Below, piece after piece: positions 1-8,404 of a DNA stretch of 23,450 nucleotides. The DNA comes from SFWF01 sp045539095 (lineage in GTDB: Bacteria > Bacillota > Clostridia > Oscillospirales > Acutalibacteraceae): the NCBI GenBank assembly GCA_045539095.1, contig JAZQER010000058.1:1-23450 (forward strand), in the 5' to 3' direction. The translations under genes and the position numbers were made by a program. Numbering within the stretch: the first letter of the stretch is position 1; each line of letters begins with the position of its first letter. The notes below the pieces were generated by a model. It searched no databases. It saw only the letters and a list, made by a program, of their open reading frames with translations, and was not told the DNA's origin.

Positions 1-378
1 ATCTTCACAGCACTGGTGGGTAGCGCCGTCCTCACCTACCGAGATACCTGCATGGGTAGCACCGATGATAACATTAAGGTGGGGATAACCGACAGAGTTT
101 CTTACCTGCTCAAAGGCTCTGCCTGCGGCAAACATTGCAAAAGAGCTTGCAAATACCTTTTTGCCTGTTGCGGCAATGCCTGCTGCAATGCTTATCATAT
201 TCTGCTCTGCGATACCGCAGTCGTAAAATCTATCGGGGAATGCCTTTTTAAAGCCCCCTGTTTTAGTAGCCTCTGCAAGGTCAGCATCGAGAACTATAAA
301 ATCGTCTCTTTCCTGTCCGAGTTCAACAAGGCTTGCTCCATATGAGTCACGTGTTGCAACCTTTTTAATATCAGCCAT
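1..378 (-). CDS. Transketolase, C-terminal subunit (partial, 3' end beyond window)
   Basis: This is the second half of a split transketolase, which with the neighbouring N-terminal subunit moves two-carbon ketol units between sugar phosphates in the non-oxidative pentose phosphate pathway (cytoplasm, thiamine diphosphate and Mg dependent). Only the first 126 residues are in the window. The start is the ATG at 378, preceded by GGAGGAGAT. Visible motifs are the pyrimidine-domain GIAEQN at about 55-60, whose Glu58 matches the glutamate that activates the cofactor, and GEDGATHQ at 115-122, typical of transketolase and DXS pyrimidine domains. The gene follows the N-terminal subunit by 13 bases, so the two are surely co-transcribed. 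DXS also has such motifs, but the paired N-terminal partner makes a transketolase half the better call. Confidence 0.93.
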   Translation of the reverse strand, partial: MADIKKVATRDSYGASLVELGQERDDFIVLDADLAEATKTGGFKKAFPDRFYDCGIAEQNMISIAAGIAATGKKVFASSFAMFAAGRAFEQVRNSVGYPHLNVIIGATHAGISVGEDGATHQCCED

Positions 379-391
379 TTTTATCTCCTCC

Positions 392-1231
392 TTACATTAA
401 CTCTGCAAGCTGTGCATCAAGCTCAGCGCAGGCGGCGGCATACTGCTCATCATTCGGTGCCTTGCCGTGCCAAGAACACTGATTCTCCATAAAGGAAACT
501 CCTCTGCCCTTAACTGTATTCATAATAACAGCGGTAGGCTTTTCGGTCTCAGCTTCAGCGGCAGCGATAGCGGCCTCTATCTCACCAAAATCATGTCCGT
601 TGATAACGATAACATTCCATCCAAAAGCGGCGAATTTTGCGTCAATAGGTGCGGGAGAGTTTACCTCCTCAATAGGTCCGTCGATCTGAAGTCCATTGAA
701 ATCTACAAAAGCGGTGAGGTTTGAAAGCTTTTTATTGCCTGCGAACATTGCTGCCTCCCAAACCTGACCCTCTTCACACTCGCCGTCACCGAGGAGTGCG
801 TAAACTCTGAAGGAATCACCGAAATGCTTGGCGGAAAGAGCCATTCCGCAAGCAGTAGAAATTCCCTGACCGAGTGAACCGGAAGACATATCAACACCGG
901 GGATACCCTTCATATCGGGGTGTCCCTGAAGGCGAGATGTAGTCTTACGGAGAGTAAGAAGCTCTTCAACATCAAAATAGCCTCTGTGCGCAAGGGTTGC
1001 GTAAAGCACAGGCGCCGCATGACCCTTCGAAAGCACAAAACGGTCACGATCAGCCATTTTGGGATTCTTCGGGTCGATGTTCATCTTCTCAAAATAAAGG
1101 TAAGTGAGAAGGTCTGCTGCTGACATAGAGCCGCCGGGATGTCCTGCCTTTGCGCTATGTACAGAATCGATAATGCTTCTTCGAATCTTCAGAGACATTA
1201 TCTTTAATTCTTTAATTTTCTTTGCGTCCAT
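392..1231 (-). CDS. Transketolase, N-terminal subunit
   Basis: This 279-residue protein is the diphosphate-binding half of a two-gene transketolase, as found in many Clostridia and archaea, while most bacteria have one fused chain of about 660 residues. Cofactor-site motifs are clear: AGHPGGSMSAAD (residues 29-40, with His31), LSKGHAAP (67-74), and the thiamine-diphosphate motif beginning GDGECEEGQ at 148 and ending with Asn179 in VDFNG. His104 in LQGHPD is also in the expected place. The ATG at 1231 has a GGAGGAG site just upstream. The C-terminal partner follows 13 bases downstream and the HAD phosphatase gene ends 15 bases upstream. The two subunits are expected to assemble into one enzyme. 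Confidence 0.95.
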   Translation of the reverse strand: MDAKKIKELKIMSLKIRRSIIDSVHSAKAGHPGGSMSAADLLTYLYFEKMNIDPKNPKMADRDRFVLSKGHAAPVLYATLAHRGYFDVEELLTLRKTTSRLQGHPDMKGIPGVDMSSGSLGQGISTACGMALSAKHFGDSFRVYALLGDGECEEGQVWEAAMFAGNKKLSNLTAFVDFNGLQIDGPIEEVNSPAPIDAKFAAFGWNVIVINGHDFGEIEAAIAAAEAETEKPTAVIMNTVKGRGVSFMENQCSWHGKAPNDEQYAAACAELDAQLAELM

Positions 1232-1246
1232 GTTTCTCCTCCAAAA

Positions 1247-2086
1247 CTAAATTTTTTGTTTTGATAAATAATTTATAAAATCTGCAACTGCGCCGTGGGC
1301 ACAGGAACAGGTTATATACTCTGCTATTTGTTTTAAATCGTCGGGCGCGCCTGCTGTTACGGCGGCAATATCGACCTCTTTTAGCATTTCAACATCATTA
1401 TAATAGTCTCCTATACCGAAAAGACCACCCTTTTTGATATTAAGAAGTAGCCGAAGCTTGTGAAGAGCCGTGCCTTTGGATACGCCCTTCGGCATCTGTT
1501 CTATGTATTTTTTTATGACACCGCCGATATTCGCGGTACTCTCATAAAAATCGCAGCTATCATTATATATTTCATCGCAAATGCACCGAAGTTTTATTCT
1601 TGTATCCTCACTGTCGGGAAGATAGAGTACCTTCAGCCAATCTTCATCCTTTATCTCATCATAACTCTTGAAAACCGCGGCTATTTTTTCATATTCCTCG
1701 TGAATGTCGGTCTCGGTATTTTTCGCAGGGACATAACAAACATCTTTTGTATGGACCTCTATTCCGACCTTAGGAATATTCTCTATAACATATTTTGCAA
1801 GCAGCTTACCCCGCTCACCTATAGCGGAAAAATCAAGCGTTTCATCCTTTGAAAAGTCATAAATCAGCGCGCCGTTAGCCGTTGCGCTTGGACCAATCTT
1901 GCTTTTATCTATAATTTCAAAAACCGAATAAAGCGCTTCCTTGCTTCTTCCAGAGGATAAAGCAACTATACCGCCCTCTTCTATAAAATAATCTATTCTT
2001 TCTAAATTTACCTTAGGTATTTTACCGTGGCTTACAAGGGTTTCATCAACATCACACGCAAGTAAGCAACTATCAAAAATCCCCAT
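1247..2086 (-). CDS. HAD-superfamily hydrolase, Cof-like (subclass IIB) phosphatase
   Basis: A 279-residue cytoplasmic phosphatase of the haloacid dehalogenase superfamily. All four motifs are visible: I, DVDET at 12-16 (nucleophile Asp12, acid/base Asp14); II, Ser44 in LSSGRS; III, Lys204 in PKGVSKGTAL; IV, GDYYND at 226-231 for Mg. The long stretch between motifs II and III fits the C2 cap of Cof/YidA-type enzymes, which act on sugar phosphates, phosphorylated cofactors and similar small molecules. The substrate cannot be read from the sequence. Motif I has Glu where most Cof enzymes have Gly (DxDGT), which is a tolerated but less common variant. The start overlaps the rluD stop by one base (TAATG), so translation is probably coupled to rluD. 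Confidence 0.88.
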   Translation of the reverse strand: MGIFDSCLLACDVDETLVSHGKIPKVNLERIDYFIEEGGIVALSSGRSKEALYSVFEIIDKSKIGPSATANGALIYDFSKDETLDFSAIGERGKLLAKYVIENIPKVGIEVHTKDVCYVPAKNTETDIHEEYEKIAAVFKSYDEIKDEDWLKVLYLPDSEDTRIKLRCICDEIYNDSCDFYESTANIGGVIKKYIEQMPKGVSKGTALHKLRLLLNIKKGGLFGIGDYYNDVEMLKEVDIAAVTAGAPDDLKQIAEYITCSCAHGAVADFINYLSKQKI

Positions 2087-2988
2087 TACCTCACCTTTTT
2101 CAAAAAAACCTTAAAATAATCGGGAAGATCACTCTCAAACTCCATATATTCTAGGGTTTTCGGGTGAATAAAGCCTACTTTTTTTGCGTGCAGACACTGA
2201 CCCTCCAGTCCTGCTGCGACCTTTTTAGGTCCGTAGACATCATCCCCTGCAACGGGATGGCCGATATGCGCCATATGTACTCTTATCTGATGAGTTCTGC
2301 CCGTTTCGAGCTTCAGACGGATATGTGTAAACCCATTATATCTTGCTACCACACTGTAATGTGTAACCGCCTCTTTTGAATTCTTGTCTGTCACCGCCAT
2401 CTGCTTGCGCTTTATCGGGTGGCGTCCAATCGGTGCGTTTACCATACCGCTGTCACTCTTTACATTGCCGTGAACAACAGCCTCATATTCTCTTGTGAAG
2501 CTATGTTTCTTTATCTGCTCGGCTAAAAACGTGTGAGCAAAATCGTTTTTTGCCACCATTAAAAGTCCGCTTGTGTTCTTATCTATCCTATGTAAAATAC
2601 CGGGGCGCATAACTCCGTTTATGCCCGAAAGAGAATCTTTGCAATGGTGAAGTAACGCATTAACAAGCGTGCCGTCATAGTTGCCCGCGGCAGGGTGAAC
2701 AACCATACCTTTAGGCTTATTCACAACAATAAGCTCGCTATCCTCATAAACAATGTCAAGAGGGATATTCTCCGCCTTCACCTCAAGCGGCACCGCTTCG
2801 GGCACCGTCACGGTTACAATATCGCCGACCTTTAATTTCTCCTTTTTTGTTGCCTCTTTCCCGTTTAAAAGCACCTTTCTCTCTTCAATCAGAGAAACTG
2901 CTCTTGAGCGCGAAAGCTCGGTATTTTTTGCGACAAAGCTGTCTATCCTCTCGCCGTCCGAATTGCAGACAAGGGTTATTTCATTCAT
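2086..2988 (-). CDS. rluD: Pseudouridine synthase, RluD/RluA family
   Basis: This 300-residue enzyme converts uridine to pseudouridine in structured RNA; the family includes RluD (23S rRNA) and RluC/RluA. It has an N-terminal S4 RNA-binding domain (about 13-60) and then the RluA-type catalytic domain, with the signature HRIDKNTSG and catalytic Asp136, plus the RTHQIRVHMAHIGHPVAGD stretch near the C-terminus. I place the start at the ATG at 2988, not at the in-frame ATG at 3030: 2988 has AAGGAAG about nine bases upstream, begins the protein as family members do (MNEITL), and overlaps the lspA stop by only 8 bases. The lspA-rluD pairing is common in Firmicutes. The exact target uridine is inferred from family only; RluD is the likeliest of the S4-containing members. 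Confidence 0.9.
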   Translation of the reverse strand: MNEITLVCNSDGERIDSFVAKNTELSRSRAVSLIEERKVLLNGKEATKKEKLKVGDIVTVTVPEAVPLEVKAENIPLDIVYEDSELIVVNKPKGMVVHPAAGNYDGTLVNALLHHCKDSLSGINGVMRPGILHRIDKNTSGLLMVAKNDFAHTFLAEQIKKHSFTREYEAVVHGNVKSDSGMVNAPIGRHPIKRKQMAVTDKNSKEAVTHYSVVARYNGFTHIRLKLETGRTHQIRVHMAHIGHPVAGDDVYGPKKVAAGLEGQCLHAKKVGFIHPKTLEYMEFESDLPDYFKVFLKKVR

Positions 2989-3481
2989 CGCCCGACTCTT
3001 CCTTCGCAGATTTTTTCTGCTTCTCTTCATTTATAATATCAATTACAAAATATAGTATCAACAGTCCAGCGCCGATGACAACGGCACAGTCAGCAATATT
3101 GAATATCGGAAATTCAATAAACAAAGTTCGAAGAAAATCAACAACCTTACCCTCGTTAAAAATGCGGTCTATCATATTTCCAATTCCGCCCGAAAGTATC
3201 AGACATATTGACCAGAACAAAAGAGGATTTTTCTTGCCGTTTTTTATAAGGAATATAACACAGCCGACCATAACAGCTGCCGTAAACACCACAAGCAACC
3301 AGGTCTTTCCGGAAAGTATTCCCCATGCGCCGCCCGTATTATGGATATAGGTGAAATCCATAAACTTCGGAATAAAGGTTATCGAATCCCCTAGCGCCAT
3401 ATTTGAAACGACAATGTGCTTTGTTATACGGTCCGCAAGGAGAAACAGCACCGCCACTGCTATCGCAAAAACATACGTCAT
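2981..3481 (-). CDS. lspA: Lipoprotein signal peptidase (signal peptidase II)
   Basis: LspA is the membrane aspartyl protease that removes the signal peptide of prolipoproteins after Lgt has added diacylglycerol to the lipobox Cys. The 166 residues match the family length. Four hydrophobic segments are visible (about 2-18, 61-80, 87-103, 132-150). The conserved motifs are GNMIDRIFNEGKVVDF, with one catalytic Asp at 114, and FNIADC with the second at 131; HNTGGAWG at 47-54 is the family's NTGAAFG-type motif. The ATG at 3481 has GAGGAGG upstream. The C-terminal tail is charged and ends in the region that overlaps the rluD start. It lies 30 bases downstream of ileS, and the ileS-lspA linkage is widespread in bacteria. 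Confidence 0.97.
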   Translation of the reverse strand: MTYVFAIAVAVLFLLADRITKHIVVSNMALGDSITFIPKFMDFTYIHNTGGAWGILSGKTWLLVVFTAAVMVGCVIFLIKNGKKNPLLFWSICLILSGGIGNMIDRIFNEGKVVDFLRTLFIEFPIFNIADCAVVIGAGLLILYFVIDIINEEKQKKSAKEESGDE

Positions 3482-3511
3482 AACTGTTCCTCCTCGCCAA
3501 ATTATAAATCT

Positions 3512-6313
3512 TTAGTCAGCAAAATCAATAGTTTTAACTACCGCTGCGCAGCGTGCGCAGATAGTAGGATGCTCGCTATCGGTACCTACCTTGCCGAAAG
3601 ACCAGCAACGCGCGCACTTTTCACCGCTAGCGTGCTCGGCTGTAACGCTCATTCCCTCTACATCTCCCTTGAAGGTTCCCTCTCCGCCCTTTACGAGTTC
3701 AAACTCGGAAACCATAAATACGGTTTTCAGCATATCCTTTACCGACTCGGCAAAATCATACGTGTCGCCATCGGCATAAAGGGTAACCTTGGAATCAAGA
3801 GATGCACCTATAATCTTTTCAGCACGGGCAATCTCAAGCGCCTTCTTAACGTCCTCGCGCATTTCATGGATTCTGTCCCAACGCGCCATAAAGTCGATAT
3901 CATATTCGCCCTTAGCCTCAGGAATTTCATTGTAAACAACGTGTCTTACATCGCAGTCAGAGGTGTGAGGCATAAACTGCCAAATCTCATCTGCAGTAAA
4001 CGCAAGAATGGGAGATACAAGACGGCAAAGTGTGTCAAGTATCTTGTAGATAGTGGTCTGTGCCGCTCTTCTTGTCGGGCTGTTCTTAGATTCTACATAG
4101 AGTCTATCCTTAAGAACATCGAGGTAGAAGTTGGACATATCGATTACGCAGAAGTTGTGGATTGCGTGGAAAATAATATGATATTCAAAATTGTCATAAG
4201 CCTCTCGGCAGGTCTTGACAACCTCATCCATGCGCATAAGTGCCCAATGGTCGATTTCTGAAAGTGCAGAATTATCTACCATATCGGTATCGGGGTTAAA
4301 GTCGCTGATATTACCGAGAATAAATCTTGCAGTGTTTCTGATCTTTCTGTAGATCTCGGAAAGCTGCTTTAAGATATCCTGAGAAACGCGGATATCTGCG
4401 TGATAATCGCTTGACGCAACCCACAGACGAAGAATGTCTGCACCGTACTGCTTGACAACATCATCAGGAATGATAACATTTCCGATAGATTTAGACATCT
4501 TCTTGCCCTCTCCGTCAACTACCCAGCCGTGGGTAACAACGGTCTTGTATGGCGCAACACCTGTTGTTGCAACAGATGTGAGGAGGGATGACTGGAACCA
4601 ACCTCTGTACTGGTCGGCACCCTCAAGATAGAGGTCTGCAGGAGTGCCGAGATAGTCTCTGTTACCGCAAACGGCGGCGTGAGAAACACCCGAATCAAAC
4701 CAAACGTCCATTATGTCGGTTTCCTTTTTAAAGGCGGTGCATCCACACTCACACTTTGCGCCCTCGGGCATAAGCTCGGTGGCACTAAGCTCGTGCCAAG
4801 CATCTGCGCCCTTTTCTCTGAAGATGTCAGCAACCTTTGCGATTGACTCGGGGCTGATATACTCCTTGCCACAGTCTTCACAGTAGAACATTGGAATGGG
4901 AACACCCCATGTACGCTGACGGGAAATACACCAATCAGAGCGGTCTTTTACCATTCCGGTAATTCTTCCCTCGCCCCATTCGGGAACCCATCTTACCTTT
5001 GCTATCTCTTCGCAAGCCTTATCGGCAAAGGCAGAGATAGAACAGAACCACTGCTCGGTAGCTCTGAAGAGGATTGGGTTCTTACATCTCCAACAATGGG
5101 GATATTGGTGGATTATCTTCTTAAGTGCAAAGAGATATTTATTCTCATCAAGCCAAACGGCTATCTTCTTATTTGCTTCATCGGTGGTAACACCTGCAAA
5201 CATTCCTGCCTCTTCGGTCATATAGCCCTTGGAGTCAACGGGAACTGTCATTCCGATTTCGGGATATTTGCGGCAGACCTCAAAGTCATCAACACCGTGA
5301 CCGGGAGCAGTATGAACACAACCTGTACCGCTCTCTAAAGTTACGTGGTCACCAAGTATAATGAGAGAATCCCTCTCCATAAAGGGATGACGGGCAACCA
5401 TATATTCAAGGTCGCGTCCCTTTAGCTTTGCAACCGTTTCATAGTCAGAAAGCTCAGCGGCTGCCATAGCACCTTCAGCAAGCTCGGAAGCCATAATATA
5501 GTACTCATCTCCTGACTTGATTACAGAATACTCATAATCGGGTCCGAGGCAGATTGCAAGGTTTGCAGGGAGTGTCCAAGTAGTAGTTGTCCAGATAACG
5601 AAATAGGTCTTTGCAGGGTCGATGCCTGCGGCAGATAAAATTCCCTTATCGTCCTTTACGGGGAATTTAACATAAATAGAATAGCAAGGATCCTCAGCGT
5701 ACTCAATTTCAGCCTCTGCAAGGGCAGTCTGACAGTCAGAACACCAATAAACGGGCTTAAGTCCCTTATAAATATAGCCCTTATTTGCCATCTCGCCGAA
5801 AACCTCAACCTGTTTAGCAACATATTCCGGCTTTAAAGTAAGATAGGGGTTATCCCATTCACCAAGAACACCAAGACGCTCAAACTGGTGTCTTTGCTCC
5901 TCTGCGAACTTAACTGCGAAGTCCTTGCACATACGGCGAAGCTCAAGAGCAGATATCATCTCGCCAGATTTCATTCCTGCGGCTTTTCGAGCCTTAAGCT
6001 CGGTGGGAAGTCCGTGAGTATCGTAACCGGGGACGTAGGGAGCCTTGAATCCGGTCATATTTTTATATCTTACTACGAAATCCTTAAGTGACTTGTTGAG
6101 TGCCGTGCCGAGGTGGATGATTCCGTTTGCGTAGGGAGGTCCGTCATGAAGAATGTAAGAGGGCTTACCCTCGTTTTTCTTCATAAGCTCTCCGTATACA
6201 TCTTCCTCCTGCCAACGGGCAAGAGCCTCGGGTTCTCTGGTCGGAAGTCCCGCTCTCATCGGGAATTCGGTCACAGGCAAATTAAGTGTTTTGTTATAAT
6301 CGCGCTCTTCCAT
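3512..6313 (-). CDS. ileS: Isoleucyl-tRNA synthetase
   Basis: A class Ia aminoacyl-tRNA synthetase of 933 residues that charges tRNA-Ile and edits misactivated valine. It carries the HIGH-type motif HLGT (67-70) within a PPYANGIIHLGTALNK context, the KMSKS motif at 605-609, and a CP1 editing domain with WTTTTWTLPAN and GHGVDDF. The C-terminal zinc knuckle CARC...CARC (Cys900, 903, 919, 922) is complete. Further cysteine pairs (YCEDC and CECGC, in the middle third) may bind another zinc. The length and zinc tail fit the bacterial-type (mupirocin-sensitive lineage) enzyme. The start at 6313 has GGAGAT nearby. Only 34 bases separate it from divIVA, leaving no room for the T-box leader that often controls ileS in Firmicutes. 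Confidence 0.98.
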   Translation of the reverse strand: MEERDYNKTLNLPVTEFPMRAGLPTREPEALARWQEEDVYGELMKKNEGKPSYILHDGPPYANGIIHLGTALNKSLKDFVVRYKNMTGFKAPYVPGYDTHGLPTELKARKAAGMKSGEMISALELRRMCKDFAVKFAEEQRHQFERLGVLGEWDNPYLTLKPEYVAKQVEVFGEMANKGYIYKGLKPVYWCSDCQTALAEAEIEYAEDPCYSIYVKFPVKDDKGILSAAGIDPAKTYFVIWTTTTWTLPANLAICLGPDYEYSVIKSGDEYYIMASELAEGAMAAAELSDYETVAKLKGRDLEYMVARHPFMERDSLIILGDHVTLESGTGCVHTAPGHGVDDFEVCRKYPEIGMTVPVDSKGYMTEEAGMFAGVTTDEANKKIAVWLDENKYLFALKKIIHQYPHCWRCKNPILFRATEQWFCSISAFADKACEEIAKVRWVPEWGEGRITGMVKDRSDWCISRQRTWGVPIPMFYCEDCGKEYISPESIAKVADIFREKGADAWHELSATELMPEGAKCECGCTAFKKETDIMDVWFDSGVSHAAVCGNRDYLGTPADLYLEGADQYRGWFQSSLLTSVATTGVAPYKTVVTHGWVVDGEGKKMSKSIGNVIIPDDVVKQYGADILRLWVASSDYHADIRVSQDILKQLSEIYRKIRNTARFILGNISDFNPDTDMVDNSALSEIDHWALMRMDEVVKTCREAYDNFEYHIIFHAIHNFCVIDMSNFYLDVLKDRLYVESKNSPTRRAAQTTIYKILDTLCRLVSPILAFTADEIWQFMPHTSDCDVRHVVYNEIPEAKGEYDIDFMARWDRIHEMREDVKKALEIARAEKIIGASLDSKVTLYADGDTYDFAESVKDMLKTVFMVSEFELVKGGEGTFKGDVEGMSVTAEHASGEKCARCWSFGKVGTDSEHPTICARCAAVVKTIDFAD

Positions 6314-6347
6314 TAAAAAATCTCCTAGTGTGTTTATGTGAATATTT

Positions 6348-7178
6348 TTATTCCTCTTCGTCTATAGGTGTAACGATAAATCCGGCAGACATGTCGTTCA
6401 TCACTTCACGAAGAGGTGGTGCTACTTTGGTATCTTCGACCGTCAAAACAGGAGCTTCCATCTCGCCCTCTTTGACACTCTCTTCTTCAGCAGTTTCCGA
6501 TTTGTATGTTACTGCTTCTTCTACGGTTTGATGACGCTCGATAAACTGACGAAGGTCGGGCTCATTTCTGATTATTTCCTCAACACCTATCGCAGCCTCC
6601 TCCGGTGTAACAGGAACCTCCTCGGGAAGCGCCGAAAGAGACTCAAGGTGCGCTTTATAAGCAATCTTTATCTCTTTCTTGAATGAGGCAACCTCAGCCT
6701 TAAGCTTATCAAACAAAATTTGCTCGCGCGCTACAGAGTCTTTAGCGGCAAGAATCATACCCTCGCTCTTTCTTGCGGCGTCGCTAAGCATTATCTCAGC
6801 TTCCTTCGCCGCCTCCTTCTTCTGCTCGGTAATAACAGCATCTATCTCCTCAAGGGCTTTCTTAGTGCGTTGCTTTATGTTCTCAGCCTCGTTATTTGCA
6901 TTAGCGACCGTTTCCTCTGCCTTTGCATTTGCTTCAGCCAGTATAGAGTCGGCAAGCTTCTGAGCGCTGATAAGTACAGTATTAATGCTCTTTGCAGAAT
7001 TCTCATTTTCCTCAATCTGCTTTTGAAGCTGCTCGATTTTTTGCTGCTTTGCTTTAACAAGCTCTGTAAACTGTATGTAGTCATCATAAACCTTATCGCA
7101 AAAATCGTCAACCTCGTCTGCCTTATAGCCTCCCATAACCTTTGTAAATTTAATGTCCTGAATATCCTTCGGAATCAT
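6348..7178 (-). CDS. divIVA: DivIVA-family cell division/polar scaffold protein
   Basis: DivIVA proteins gather at curved membrane (septa and poles) and recruit division or chromosome-anchoring partners. The N-terminus (residues 1-35) is the family's lipid-binding domain, with the typical FTKxxxGYxxDEVDDF pattern. Residues 36-190 are almost unbroken heptad-type helix rich in Glu, Lys and Ala, predicted as coiled coil, followed by an acidic tail to 276. Where Bacillus subtilis has the membrane-inserting Phe17-Arg18 pair, this protein reads Met15-Gly16, a substitution at a functionally important spot. At 276 residues it is longer than the Bacillus protein (about 164). It sits in the usual sepF-ylmH-divIVA-ileS order. 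The start at 7178 has a GGGGGG ribosome binding site. Confidence 0.93.
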   Translation of the reverse strand: MIPKDIQDIKFTKVMGGYKADEVDDFCDKVYDDYIQFTELVKAKQQKIEQLQKQIEENENSAKSINTVLISAQKLADSILAEANAKAEETVANANNEAENIKQRTKKALEEIDAVITEQKKEAAKEAEIMLSDAARKSEGMILAAKDSVAREQILFDKLKAEVASFKKEIKIAYKAHLESLSALPEEVPVTPEEAAIGVEEIIRNEPDLRQFIERHQTVEEAVTYKSETAEEESVKEGEMEAPVLTVEDTKVAPPLREVMNDMSAGFIVTPIDEEE

Positions 7179-7195
7179 AATAGCGCCCCCCTGTT

Positions 7196-7936
7196 TTACA
7201 TATATTTTTTTGCTTTTAATATAATTCTGTCCTTGCGGGTTCGGTCCTCGACCGAATCTATTACAAACTTTCCTTTACCACGTACAGTTATTCTGTCTCC
7301 GTTTTTTACAATTTTGACAGTTTTTTCCGTACAAATAGAGTTGACAGCAACTAAACCGTCTTCAATAAGCGTTACCGCCTGCCCTCTTGAGCAGTTTATA
7401 AGCGCCGCTACAACACAGTCAAGTCTGGCAGATGCTACCGTATTGGTCATATCCTTCATCGACGATGCGCCGGGCAAGGGATACTCAAAACCCTCTTTAA
7501 GGCGCACTCCGACATTTGAAACCTTTGTGATACTGCTAATTACACATTTTACAATATCCCGAGAGAAAAAGGCTACCGCCCTTCCCTCTTCTATAAGTAT
7601 ATCGCCTACCGTCTGCCTTTCGATTCCCAGTGACATCAAGGCTCCGAGAAAATCTCTGTGGGTTAGCTTATCTTGACGGCGGAAGGTAAAGGTTATCGGT
7701 ATTATAGGCCAAAAGCCCATACCGTCCTCACACCATTTTGGGAAAACTCCAAAATACATCCTTTCTGCGCCTTCATAACCACCGAACAGTTCCCATTTGC
7801 AATCTATTTTTGCCGCAAATGCTACAGCTTCGGCTGACTGTGTACTTGTCAGAAAGCCGACAAATCTCGGTGTTGACGAGGTGTCGCAAAGTCTTATAGC
7901 GTCACCTATCCGCGGTAAAACATACTCGGCTTCCAT
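7196..7936 (-). CDS. ylmH: YlmH-family S4-domain RNA-binding protein
   Basis: A 246-residue member of the YlmH family, found beside sepF and divIVA in most Firmicutes. Residues 1-150 form the YlmH N-terminal region, with GFLTSTQSAEA, the FGGYEGAER patch at 51-59 and HRDFLGALMSLGIER (93-107). Residues about 170-228 form an S4 RNA-binding fold (RLDCVVAALINCSRGQAVTL, then the turn VAVNS). The Bacillus homologue has been linked to rescue of stalled ribosomes, acting on peptidyl-tRNA-bearing 50S subunits, which would make this a translation quality-control factor located among division genes. The start overlaps the sepF stop by one base (TAATG), implying coupled translation. The gene yggT, often found between sepF and ylmH, is absent. 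Confidence 0.93.
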   Translation of the reverse strand: MEAEYVLPRIGDAIRLCDTSSTPRFVGFLTSTQSAEAVAFAAKIDCKWELFGGYEGAERMYFGVFPKWCEDGMGFWPIIPITFTFRRQDKLTHRDFLGALMSLGIERQTVGDILIEEGRAVAFFSRDIVKCVISSITKVSNVGVRLKEGFEYPLPGASSMKDMTNTVASARLDCVVAALINCSRGQAVTLIEDGLVAVNSICTEKTVKIVKNGDRITVRGKGKFVIDSVEDRTRKDRIILKAKKYM

Positions 7937-8385
7937 TAAAGGAAATAGTTCTCGCTTCCGTAGTCATCAAGGAGAAGGTCCCCCGAAAAATCGGTATTGT
8001 CGGGTATTATAACGAATGTACTGTTCGATACGGGCTTGAACTTAAACGAAATGGCATATGCGGCGCCGCTTAAAAAGTCAACAATACGGCGCGCTACGGG
8101 ACCGTCTGCATTTTCAAGATTTAAGACAACCGTCTTGCCCTGCTTCAAATGGTCGGCTATGGGTGCTACATCACTGAATATCTCAGGGCGCACAAGTACC
8201 ATTCTCATAGCCGAGCTGTCCGTGCTCTGCGCCTTTCTTCTCTCAGAAGGGAACTTCTTTATCGCAGCTTTAGAGGTCTTTTCTTCTGCTTCATATTCGG
8301 TGTTGGTTTCTTCAAAGGCTTCTCCCTCAAACTCCTCTTCTTCACTGACATTAAAAATTCCGCTTAAATAATCTTTTATACCCAT
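7936..8385 (-). CDS. sepF: Cell division protein SepF
   Basis: SepF anchors FtsZ to the membrane and shapes the septum in Gram-positive bacteria. The 149 residues show the usual plan: an N-terminal segment MGIKDYLSGIF that can act as the membrane-targeting amphipathic helix, an acidic low-complexity linker (about 14-50, Glu-rich), and the SepF core at about 60-140 (MRMVLVRPEIFSDVAPIADH, then KTVVLNLE, then ARRIVDFLSGAAYA). The conserved Gly in DFLSGA, important for SepF assembly, is present. AAGGAG lies upstream of the ATG at 8385. Its neighbours yggS, ylmH and divIVA are the expected division-and-wall cluster, which supports the call strongly. Confidence 0.96.
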   Translation of the reverse strand: MGIKDYLSGIFNVSEEEEFEGEAFEETNTEYEAEEKTSKAAIKKFPSERRKAQSTDSSAMRMVLVRPEIFSDVAPIADHLKQGKTVVLNLENADGPVARRIVDFLSGAAYAISFKFKPVSNSTFVIIPDNTDFSGDLLLDDYGSENYFL

Positions 8386-8404
8386 CTTCGCGCTCCTTAA
8401 TTTT

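Noticed and set aside
2989..3030. Longer rluD with 14 extra N-terminal residues from the ATG at 3030
   Set aside because: The extension is a basic stretch read from the lspA tail in another frame, without a ribosome binding site; the ATG at 2988 has one and matches the family N-terminus.
3416..4261. Open plus-strand frame of 281 codons opposite lspA and ileS
   Set aside because: It lies antisense to two clear genes, shows no family motif, and has no upstream ribosome binding site; it is a by-product of codon bias in ileS.
6720..7676. Open plus-strand frame of 318 codons opposite divIVA and ylmH
   Set aside because: Low-complexity Leu/Ser/Cys-rich translation, antisense to two well-supported genes, no promoter or ribosome binding site.
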